This document shows positions 51,545 to 57,800 of a stretch of DNA of 57,800 bases, piece by piece. The translations under genes were made by a program, and so were the position numbers. Within the stretch, counting starts at the first letter, position 1; each line of letters starts with the position of its first letter. Origin of the DNA: Moraxellaceae bacterium (GTDB lineage: Bacteria > Pseudomonadota > Gammaproteobacteria > Burkholderiales > Rhodocyclaceae); NCBI GenBank assembly GCA_031119205.1, contig JAVHYF010000013.1, forward strand, positions 55,109 through 112,908, in the 5' to 3' direction. The notes below the pieces were generated by a model. It saw nothing but the letters and a program-made list of their open reading frames with translations, did no database searches and was not told the origin of the DNA.

Positions 51545-53596
51545 TCAGGCGCGCTGGGCTTCGCTACGCAACTGGCTGGCGGCCACGCGGTTGCGACCAC
51601 CGTCCTTGGCCAGGCGCAGGCTCTGTTCGGAGCGTCGCACCAGGGTGTCGGCATCGCCGACATGGCCATCGCGACTGGCCGCACCAACGCTCAGCGTGAC
51701 CTGCACGTGGAGCATGCCGGAGACGATCTCGGCCCGCTCCACGGCCTGCCGCACCCGCTCGCCACAGGCCACGGCGGCCTCCAGCGGCGTGTCCGGGCAG
51801 ACCACGAGGAACTCGTCGCCACCGCTACGCGCGATGATGTCCTGACTGCGGATGGCCTGGCGCATCGCCACTGAAATCTGGCGCAGCACCGAGTCGCCCA
51901 CCTCGTTGCCATAGGTGTCATTCACCTTGCGGAACTGGTCTACGTCGATGACCAGGCAGGAGATGGGTCGCTGCGTGCGGGTGGAGGCGCTCCACTCCTG
52001 TTGCAGGCGCTCGGCGATGAAGCGACGGTTGGGGAAGCCGGTCAGCGCATCCAGCAAGGCGACTTCCTGCAGGCGCCGGTTGGTCACGGCCAGTTCCGCC
52101 GCAAAGTGGCGGATCTCTTCGCGGTCGTTCTCGATCTCGCGTTGCAGTGCCGACACGCGCTGGCCGGCACGGATGCGTGCGATCAGCAGCTTGGCACTGA
52201 TCGGCCTGCCAAGCAGGTCATCAACCCCCGCTTCAAGTGCAGCCACCTGTGCCGTTTCGTCGGCACGTTCGGCGGTCGCCAGTACGTAGATGTGGCGACC
52301 GATGCGGGTCTGGCGCAAGGTGCGTACGAGTTCTTCACCGCTCATGCCGGGCAGCGCCCAGTCCACCACCAGGATGTCCGGCTGGAAATCCAGTGCGGCC
52401 TCGGCGGCCAGATGGCCGTCGCGCGCCTCGGCCACGTCGAAACCGGCCTCCAGCAGCACATGCATGACCTGGCGGCGCACCCCTTCGTCGTGCTCGGCCA
52501 CCAGCACGCGCAAGCGCGAGCCGGCAGGCTGCTCCAGCGGACCGGCGGCGCGCAGTGCGGCGCGAGCCTGGGCGTCGTCCTTTGCAACAGTCTCCACATG
52601 CATCACCGCGGGCACTTCCACGGCATCGAGCCCGAGCCCTTCCGGCAGGCTGTCGGCGTCGGCCGGGGCTTCTTCCTCCGCCTGCGAAGCCTGGCTGATG
52701 TGAGTGAAAGGCGGCATCTTCTGCGCATGGATGTTGAGCAGCGCGCCCCACTCCACCCATTCGCCGGCAACGTGGTCGCACAGGGTGACCATCTGAGGTT
52801 CGTCGAAGGACAGGCGGGAGCCCTGGATCAACAGGCGCTTCATGTGCATCGGCCGCTGCGCTTCGTTTGCCACGCACAGCTCGCCGAGCTGGCGCGACGT
52901 GGCGAGCGACTGGGTGATGACGTATTCGCGCGAGCCCTCAGGGGCGGCAATCGTGGCCGGGTCTTCGTACTGGAACACAGCGTCGGTAAACAGCTTGGGC
53001 AGCCCCCAGTCGGCCAGCATCGCCGAACCCAGCTCGGCGTGGCTCATGGCGAAAGCACGCCGCTCGGCCTGCATCATCGCCAACGGACCGTCACGGCCGT
53101 TTTGTTCGATGAGCTTCGAGTATTCCTGCGGGTGCAGGGTCGCCAGGGCCAGCTCGCCGACGCGGGCCAGCAGGCCCAGGCAGTAACTCTCGTCGGCAGC
53201 AGCAACCCGGGTGCGCAGGGCCAGGGCCTGGCTGGTGACCGCCATCGCCAGCGATACCGACCAGAAACGGCCGTAGTCGAAGGTTTCGCAGGCACCGGCG
53301 CGGTAGTTGGTGAGCAGGGAGAAGCCGAGCGCCATCGCCCTCACGGCGGGCAGGCCCAGTACGGTCAGGGCGTCCTGCACCGAGGCGATGGGGCGACGAC
53401 CGAAGCCGATGACACCGTTGGCGGCCTTGATGAGGCGGCCAACGAAAGCCGGGTCTGTACGGATGACGCGGGCCAGCTCCGCCATGGAGACGTCGTCATG
53501 CTGCGTCAGACGCATGATGGCCAGTGCGACCCCCTTGGGCGACGGCAGGTCCCCAGAGGTCTTGAGTTGTTCGAACTGGCTCAGGTCGATCGGCAT
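51545..53596 (-). CDS. HDOD-REC-GGDEF hybrid signalling protein
   Basis: 683 residues with three modules. Residues about 10-210 form an HDOD domain (LPSPKGVALAIMRLTQHDDVS, in pieces). A receiver domain (about 362-475) has a phosphorylatable-type Asp in ILVVDWALPGMSGEE near 408. GGDEF is at about 520-675: ARSGGDEFLVV is intact, and RSQD five residues before it matches the product-inhibitory I-site. It should make cyclic-di-GMP. ATG 53596 follows GGAG. HDOD plus REC plus GGDEF in one chain is less common than the pairwise forms. Confidence 0.9.
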   Translation of the reverse strand: MPIDLSQFEQLKTSGDLPSPKGVALAIMRLTQHDDVSMAELARVIRTDPAFVGRLIKAANGVIGFGRRPIASVQDALTVLGLPAVRAMALGFSLLTNYRAGACETFDYGRFWSVSLAMAVTSQALALRTRVAAADESYCLGLLARVGELALATLHPQEYSKLIEQNGRDGPLAMMQAERRAFAMSHAELGSAMLADWGLPKLFTDAVFQYEDPATIAAPEGSREYVITQSLATSRQLGELCVANEAQRPMHMKRLLIQGSRLSFDEPQMVTLCDHVAGEWVEWGALLNIHAQKMPPFTHISQASQAEEEAPADADSLPEGLGLDAVEVPAVMHVETVAKDDAQARAALRAAGPLEQPAGSRLRVLVAEHDEGVRRQVMHVLLEAGFDVAEARDGHLAAEAALDFQPDILVVDWALPGMSGEELVRTLRQTRIGRHIYVLATAERADETAQVAALEAGVDDLLGRPISAKLLIARIRAGQRVSALQREIENDREEIRHFAAELAVTNRRLQEVALLDALTGFPNRRFIAERLQQEWSASTRTQRPISCLVIDVDQFRKVNDTYGNEVGDSVLRQISVAMRQAIRSQDIIARSGGDEFLVVCPDTPLEAAVACGERVRQAVERAEIVSGMLHVQVTLSVGAASRDGHVGDADTLVRRSEQSLRLAKDGGRNRVAASQLRSEAQRA

Positions 53597-53985
53597 TGCT
53601 GCAACTCCGTGCGGTTCGGGTCAGTGCCTATTGGCATTCGTTGGGGGGACACTGCCGGACCATCACCGGAAATTACGGATCGCCACCCATCCAGCTTTAA
53701 GGCTGGCGGCAGTAAATCGCTGACCGGCCACCCTTTGCAGGCGCCAGAAAGGCCTGAGGCGCTTCCGAATCAAGGATTTAGCTGGCGCTCACCGGAAACG
53801 CCGCAATCACTGCCCATGCGGGCAAGCGCGGTCGCAGGCTGGCGATCAGGCCTTGTCCGTATGGGCGCAAAACCATTGCCGCCGCCATAATGCGGCCGCC
53901 TGCCCGGTTCGGCGGCACCTGCCCACATGCCGCCCAGGCAACAGGGCCCGCGCAGCGTACGCGGACCACCCTCAGGAGGATCAAC
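53597..53985. promoter_or_regulatory. Divergent promoter region between HDOD-REC-GGDEF and TRAP genes
   Basis: No gene seen. It contains a CATAAT -10-like hexamer at 53886-53891, with no good -35 at the usual distance. A near-dyad lies in CCAGCTTTAAGGCTGG at about 53691-53706. I found no convincing operator. The TRAP gene's ribosome-binding site ends the region. Confidence 0.4.
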
Positions 53986-54525
53986 TTGAAGCCTTTCTTG
54001 CTGTTGGCCAACGCCATCGACCGGGTGACCCGCGTCTTCGGTTACGTGGCCGCCGCGCTGGTCATGCTCGCCTGCCTGGTCAGTGCCGGCAACGCGCTGA
54101 GCCGCTACCTGTTCTCCATCAGCTCCAATGCCTGGCTCGAAGTCCAGTGGCACATGTTCGCCGGCATCGTGATGCTGGGCGCCGCCTGGACGCTGCGGCA
54201 GAACGAGCATGTGCGGGTGGATGTCTTCTACGGCCGCCTGGCCCCGCGCACCAAGGCCTGGGTGGATCTGCTGGGCCTGCTGGTCTTCCTGATGCCGGCC
54301 ATGATCCTGCTGCTCGAAATGAGCTGGCCTTACTTCGTGAATTCGTGGATCTCGCAGGAGACGCAGAACCCGGCCGGCGGCCTCAAGGTGTGGCCGGCGC
54401 GGCTGATGCTGCCGGTGGGCTTCGCGCTGGTCACCCTGCAGGGCATTGCCGAGATCATCAAGCGCATCGCCTACCTGCGCGGTGACATCCAGATGGACAC
54501 CCACTACGAAAGGCCGCTGCAATGA
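53986..54525 (+). CDS. dctQ: TRAP transporter small permease (DctQ type)
   Basis: 179 residues, four membrane helices, e.g. FGYVAAALVMLACLVSAGNAL and LLGLLVFLMPAMILLLEMSW. The DctQ hallmark NEHVRVDVFYGRL is clear. It pairs with DctM to import dicarboxylate-like acids by Na+ or H+ gradient. The start is TTG at 53986, with AGGAGGA 5 bases upstream. The stop overlaps dctM by 4 bases. No periplasmic DctP gene lies in the window. Confidence 0.93.
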   Translation: MKPFLLLANAIDRVTRVFGYVAAALVMLACLVSAGNALSRYLFSISSNAWLEVQWHMFAGIVMLGAAWTLRQNEHVRVDVFYGRLAPRTKAWVDLLGLLVFLMPAMILLLEMSWPYFVNSWISQETQNPAGGLKVWPARLMLPVGFALVTLQGIAEIIKRIAYLRGDIQMDTHYERPLQ

Positions 54526-56033
54526 ACCTGCTCGAGTGGATGCCGCCGCTGATGTTCAGCGGCCTCGTGCTCTTCATGCTGATGGGGTTCCCGGTGGCGT
54601 TCTCGCTGGCCGCACTCGGGCTCGCCTCGGCCGCGCTCAGCATCTACATGGGCTTCTTTCCGCCGGAGTTCATGCAGAGCCTGCCGCTGCGGGTGTTCGG
54701 CATCCTGTCGAACGACCTGCTGCTGGCGATCCCCTTCTTCACCTTCATGGGGGCGATCCTCGAACGCTGCGGGCTGGCGGAAGACCTGCTGGAGGGCACG
54801 GGCCAGCTCTTCGGCGGCGTGCCGGGTGGCCTGGCCTACGCGGTGATCATCGTCGGCGCGATCCTCGGCGCCATCACCGGCACGGTGGCCGCGTCGGTCA
54901 TCGCGATGGGCATGATCTCGCTGCCGATCATGATGCGCTACGGCTACAACATGCGCATCGCCACCGGTGTGATCGCCGCCTCCGGCACCATCACCCAGCT
55001 CATTCCGCCGTCACTCGTACTGGTGGTGCTGGCTGACCAGCTGGGTCGCTCTGTCGGCGACATGTACGCAGGCGCCATCGGCCCGTCCATCCTGCAGACG
55101 GCGCTGTTCATGCTGTTCATCTTCATGGTGGCGATCTTCCGCCCGCAGTACGTGCCGCCCTTGCCTGAAGAAGTGCGTACGCTGCGCGGCTGGCCGCTGT
55201 GGCGCCGCGTGCTGTGGGGCATGGTGCCCAGCATCGTGCTGATCTTCCTCGTGCTCGGCACCATCTTCATGGGCGTGGCCACGCCGACCGAGGCCGGTGC
55301 GATGGGCGCCGTGGGCGCCATGTTGCTGGCCGCCATGCACAAGCGCCTCACCTGGCCGCTGGTGCGCCAGGGCATGGAGTCGACGATGCGCATCACCGCG
55401 ATGGTGATCTTCATCCTCATCGGCTCCACCGTGTTCAGCCTGGTGTTCCAGGGCGTGGACGGCGGCCGCTGGATCGAACATCACCTCTCCAGCCTGCCGG
55501 GCGGCACGACGGGCTTCCTGATCGCGGTGAACGTCTTCGTGTTCTTCCTGGCGTTCTTCCTCGATTTCTTCGAGATCGCCTTCATCGTCATCCCGCTGCT
55601 GGCGCCGGTAGCCGACAAGATGGGCATCGACCTCATCTGGTTCGGCGTCCTGCTGTGCGTGAACATGCAGACATCCTTCATGCACCCGCCCTTCGGCTTC
55701 GCGCTGTTCTACCTGCGCGGCATCGCGCCGAAGGAGGTGAAGAGCAGCGACATCTACCTCGGCGCCCTGCCCTGGGTGGGCCTGCAATTGCTGATGGTCG
55801 CCATCGTCATCGCCTGGCCGACGCTGGTGACGGCCTTCCTCGACAAGCCGCTGGACATCGATGTGGACAACGTGGAGATCAATCTGCCGCCGAGCGATCT
55901 GGCACCGGCCGAACAGCCGATGGAACTGAACGTGCCGGAAGCGGAGTCGGCACCGGAAGCAACACCGGAGGGCACATCAGCACCTGCCAGCGATGATCCG
56001 CTGGAACGCGCGCTGGGCGGCCCGCAACGCTGA
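54522..56033 (+). CDS. dctM: TRAP transporter large permease (DctM type)
   Basis: 503 residues with about twelve membrane segments, e.g. FSGLVLFMLMGFPVAFSL and LAYAVIIVGAILGAITGTVA. It includes the conserved TPTEAGAMGAVGA and MHPPFGFALFYLRG. An acidic, Pro/Ala-rich C-terminal tail of about 60 residues (from DIDVDNVEINLPPSDL on) follows the last helix, longer than in most DctM proteins. It carries out solute translocation with DctQ. ATG overlaps the DctQ stop. Confidence 0.94.
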   Translation: MNLLEWMPPLMFSGLVLFMLMGFPVAFSLAALGLASAALSIYMGFFPPEFMQSLPLRVFGILSNDLLLAIPFFTFMGAILERCGLAEDLLEGTGQLFGGVPGGLAYAVIIVGAILGAITGTVAASVIAMGMISLPIMMRYGYNMRIATGVIAASGTITQLIPPSLVLVVLADQLGRSVGDMYAGAIGPSILQTALFMLFIFMVAIFRPQYVPPLPEEVRTLRGWPLWRRVLWGMVPSIVLIFLVLGTIFMGVATPTEAGAMGAVGAMLLAAMHKRLTWPLVRQGMESTMRITAMVIFILIGSTVFSLVFQGVDGGRWIEHHLSSLPGGTTGFLIAVNVFVFFLAFFLDFFEIAFIVIPLLAPVADKMGIDLIWFGVLLCVNMQTSFMHPPFGFALFYLRGIAPKEVKSSDIYLGALPWVGLQLLMVAIVIAWPTLVTAFLDKPLDIDVDNVEINLPPSDLAPAEQPMELNVPEAESAPEATPEGTSAPASDDPLERALGGPQR

Positions 56034-56040
56034 CGACAAA

Positions 56041-56068
56041 CGGCCAGCGACACAGTGTGCGCTGGCCG
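56041..56068. terminator. Hairpin between convergent TRAP genes
   Basis: CGGCCAGCG (56041-56049) pairs with CGCTGGCCG (56060-56068), loop of 10. It sits between dctM and the convergent DctQ-like gene and likely terminates both, though without a clear T-run. Confidence 0.6.
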
Positions 56069-56089
56069 CGACAGGCAAGGGTCTTCAGC

Positions 56090-56638
56090 TTATTCGGGCG
56101 AGCCTCGCAAGTGCGCGAGGTTGGCGTCCACATTCGCGCCACCACCAAGCAAGGCCAGGCGCTTGATGAGTTCCGACACGCCCTGGAGCACCAGCACCGC
56201 AAAACCCAGCGGCACCATGATGCGTGCCGGCCACACCACGAGGCCGGTGGCATGCGCACCGGGCTGGACAGCCTGGAAAGCATTGAGCACGACTTCGGAC
56301 GACAGCCACAGGATCATCACCGTCATCGGCACCAGGAACAGCAAGGTGCCCACAATGTCGATCCAGGCGTGAGTACGGCTACCCATGCGCCCGGCCAGTT
56401 CGCCGGGAGCCACCTTGGCGTTATCGAGCAGTGCGTAGCCGGCGCACAGGAGGAAGATGGCCGAGAATACGTGCCATTGGACTTCCACCCAGATATCCGG
56501 CGCGGTACCCAATGCCTCGTGGATCACCGCGTTGGTCACACTGATGATCGTGACCACCAGCACCAGCCAGATGACGGCCATGCCTGCGCGAGCGTTGAAC
56601 GCATCGATGGCACGGGACAGCTTCAGCAACGTACCCAT
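56090..56638 (-). CDS. Second TRAP small permease (DctQ type), without partner
   Basis: 182 residues, four membrane helices (AGMAVIWLVLVVTIISVTNAV, VFSAIFLLCAGYALL, IVGTLLFLVPMTVMILWL and so on). DctQ traits are visible in WVEVQWHVFSAIF and NAKVAPGELAGRMG, which lines up with NEHVRVDVFYGRL of the first DctQ. It is convergent to dctM and has no adjacent DctM or DctP. It could serve the dctM next to it or another one elsewhere. ATG 56638 follows GAGGAGGGG. Confidence 0.87.
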   Translation of the reverse strand: MGTLLKLSRAIDAFNARAGMAVIWLVLVVTIISVTNAVIHEALGTAPDIWVEVQWHVFSAIFLLCAGYALLDNAKVAPGELAGRMGSRTHAWIDIVGTLLFLVPMTVMILWLSSEVVLNAFQAVQPGAHATGLVVWPARIMVPLGFAVLVLQGVSELIKRLALLGGGANVDANLAHLRGSPE

Positions 56639-56803
56639 GACCCCTCCTCTTGTGCAGCCTTGGCGCAGCCTCAAGGGCTATCTGCTCCTGCCGGCACCTG
56701 CATTCAAAGCGGCACCAGTCGTATGCATTCCATTATTGGACGGCGTTTGCCCGGCTACCCATCGGGACAAACGCTAAGCTGCAGGGCACAATAGCCTTCA
56801 AAC

Positions 56804-57442
56804 ATGATTGCACCCACACAATTCTGCTTCGTCCGCCACGGTGAAACCAGCTGGAATTCCAGCCGCCGCCTGCAAGGCCACGTCGACATTCCACTCAATG
56901 CCAATGGCGTGCGCCAGGCACAGGCCGCAGCGCGGCTTCTTGGAGGAAAGACATTCGATGCGGTGCTGAGTTCCGACTTCGCGCGCGCTCGCGTCACCGC
57001 GGAATTCATTGCCGCCGTGCGCGGTGTTCCCGTGCAACTCGTCACCGGCCTGCGTGAGCGCAACTTCGGCGTGTTCCAGGGACTGTTCCCCGGTGAGGCA
57101 GACCTGCGTTATCCCATCGAGCAGACCCGGCTGCGGACCCGCCAGATCGACTTCGTTCCCAGCGGTGGCGAAAGCCTTGCGCAGTTCGCCACGACGGTCA
57201 CCGAGACCATCCGGAACATCGCCGCACGACATGCCGGCGGCACCGTCCTGTGTGTCACGCATGGCGGGGTACTGGACGTGATCTACCGCCTCGCAACCGG
57301 CAGACCACTGGAGTCAGCCCGCGATTTCGCCATCAACAACGCGGGGGTCAGTCTTGTCAGCCATGACAAAGAAGTATGGCGGATCGATGCCTGGAACGAC
57401 TGCAGCCATCTGAGCAGCAGCCGGGACGAACTACCCATCTGA
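56804..57442 (+). CDS. Histidine phosphatase (phosphoglycerate-mutase-like)
   Basis: 212 residues. The RHG motif (FVRHGETSWNSSRRLQGHVD) holds the nucleophilic His. The second catalytic His lies in VTHGGVLDVIYR, and SSDFARARVTAE and ERNFGVFQG are typical. It could be a broad acid phosphatase, or alpha-ribazole phosphatase or fructose-2,6-bisphosphatase-like; substrate not clear. ATG 56804. Confidence 0.9.
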   Translation: MIAPTQFCFVRHGETSWNSSRRLQGHVDIPLNANGVRQAQAAARLLGGKTFDAVLSSDFARARVTAEFIAAVRGVPVQLVTGLRERNFGVFQGLFPGEADLRYPIEQTRLRTRQIDFVPSGGESLAQFATTVTETIRNIAARHAGGTVLCVTHGGVLDVIYRLATGRPLESARDFAINNAGVSLVSHDKEVWRIDAWNDCSHLSSSRDELPI

Positions 57443-57514
57443 GTGCCCCGCCCGGGAAATCCAGGCATGGCCACGGCCCGGCCATCACCGGAAAAGCGGG
57501 GATGCCCCTGCAGC

Positions 57515-57520
57515 TATAAT
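57515..57520 (+). promoter_or_regulatory. -10 box upstream of the phosphatase-like gene
   Basis: Perfect TATAAT about 90 bases before the GTG at 57609. The -35 position is weak (AAAAGC). Confidence 0.5.
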
Positions 57521-57608
57521 CCCGGCTCCGCGGTGCCTGCCGGTATCCGACGGGTTTCCGGCTTGTTTTCCGATCCATCTCCGACTCATCGGCCTCCGGG
57601 CACACCAC

Positions 57609-57800
57609 GTGGCACGCTCCCTCTCCACTTTCCGTCGACGCTTCCTGGCCTGGCTGGATTACCTGTTCGCCGACCACGGCCTGTTCCGTGAGCTCTACAA
57701 CAACTTCTACGCCCTGCCCGGCGCCATGTTCCGGGCAAGCCAGCCCAGCCCGCGGCAGATCCGCAAGTACCAGCGCAAGCACGGTCTCCGCACGATCATC
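57609..57800 (+). CDS. N-terminal part of a tyrosine/dual-specificity-phosphatase-like protein
   Basis: Partial: 64 codons to the window end without a stop. It begins VARSLSTFRRRFLAWLDYLF at GTG 57609, then FRELYNNFYALPGAMFRASQ and PSPRQIRKYQRKHGLRTII. This N-terminus resembles dual-specificity-type phosphatases in which PGMYRSSQPSP-like residues precede the catalytic domain. The catalytic CX5R loop is beyond the window. Confidence 0.65.
   Translation, partial: MARSLSTFRRRFLAWLDYLFADHGLFRELYNNFYALPGAMFRASQPSPRQIRKYQRKHGLRTII

Noticed and set aside
52001-53890. Plus-strand open frame of 629 codons
   Set aside because: Antisense shadow of the HDOD-REC-GGDEF gene. The sense strand has clear GGDEF and receiver motifs.

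Overview
The window is about 57.8 kb of GC-rich, densely coded DNA. It looks like an ordinary bacterial chromosome, most likely from a betaproteobacterium (Burkholderiales or Rhodocyclales). This rests on family content and gene order only: the MetR/MetE pair, FecI-FecR-TonB receptor modules with DUF3649/PepSY/DUF3325 partners, amino-acid type ABC importers with FCD-type GntR regulators, and an OsmC-YcaO fusion. I saw no rRNA or tRNA gene, insertion sequence, phage gene, integrase or CRISPR array. The window cuts a gene at each end.

Layout, left to right. 1-2360: end of a sugar-nucleotidyltransferase-like gene, then a LysR regulator divergent from a quinone-oxidoreductase-type dehydrogenase. 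2471-4956 (minus): arsenic operon arsR-arsI-arsC-acr3. 5046-7652 (minus): a lone PilB/GspE-type ATPase and a secreted ankyrin protein. 7765-14634 (minus): GntR, a complete polar-amino-acid-type ABC importer, a hydantoin/allantoin-racemase-like protein, a second binding protein and a second GntR. 14893-16509 (plus): copper-handling genes (DUF2946, PCuAC, YcnI). 16580-30115 (minus): two paralogous iron-uptake signalling modules side by side, each with an ECF sigma factor, FecR, a TonB receptor, small membrane proteins and a PepSY protein, and each with a Fur-box-like site before the sigma gene. 30242-32579: an HD-domain hydrolase and a 2-keto-4-pentenoate hydratase-family protein. 32637-35706 (minus): secreted FecR-domain protein, OmpA-like lipoprotein and CHASE2/HD-GYP receptor. 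35847-39197: metR/metE. 39328-42027: folB-like and osmC-ycaO. 42126-47409: purine-breakdown genes (allantoicase, ureidoglycolate lyase, GntR, BMP-type binding protein, flavin-reductase-like protein, guanine-deaminase-like enzyme). 47555-49895: a small secreted Asn-rich pentapeptide-repeat protein, a coupled small protein, a SIMPL protein, dtd and an NlpC/P60 lipoprotein. 49921-53596 (minus): VOC protein, AraC regulator, HDOD-REC-GGDEF protein. 53986-56638: a TRAP pair (dctQM) facing an orphan dctQ. 56804-57800: a histidine phosphatase and the start of a tyrosine/dual-specificity-phosphatase-like gene.

How the genes fit together. Three themes recur. (1) Metal and metalloid handling: arsenic, copper, iron. 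(2) Nitrogen scavenging from purine and hydantoin-like compounds: two regions about 30 kb apart share a TGTAYRCA-type palindrome upstream of transport genes, suggesting common GntR/FCD control. (3) Cyclic-di-GMP signalling: a CHASE2-HD-GYP receptor linked to two envelope proteins, and a separate HDOD-REC-GGDEF protein.

The least-explained elements are the pentapeptide-repeat gene with its coupled partner (47555-48111), the envelope-sensor operon (32637-35706), the racemase homologue lacking its second catalytic cysteine, and a long imperfect palindrome at 25684-25793. All positions, motif matches and repeats were read by eye; no database or alignment was run.
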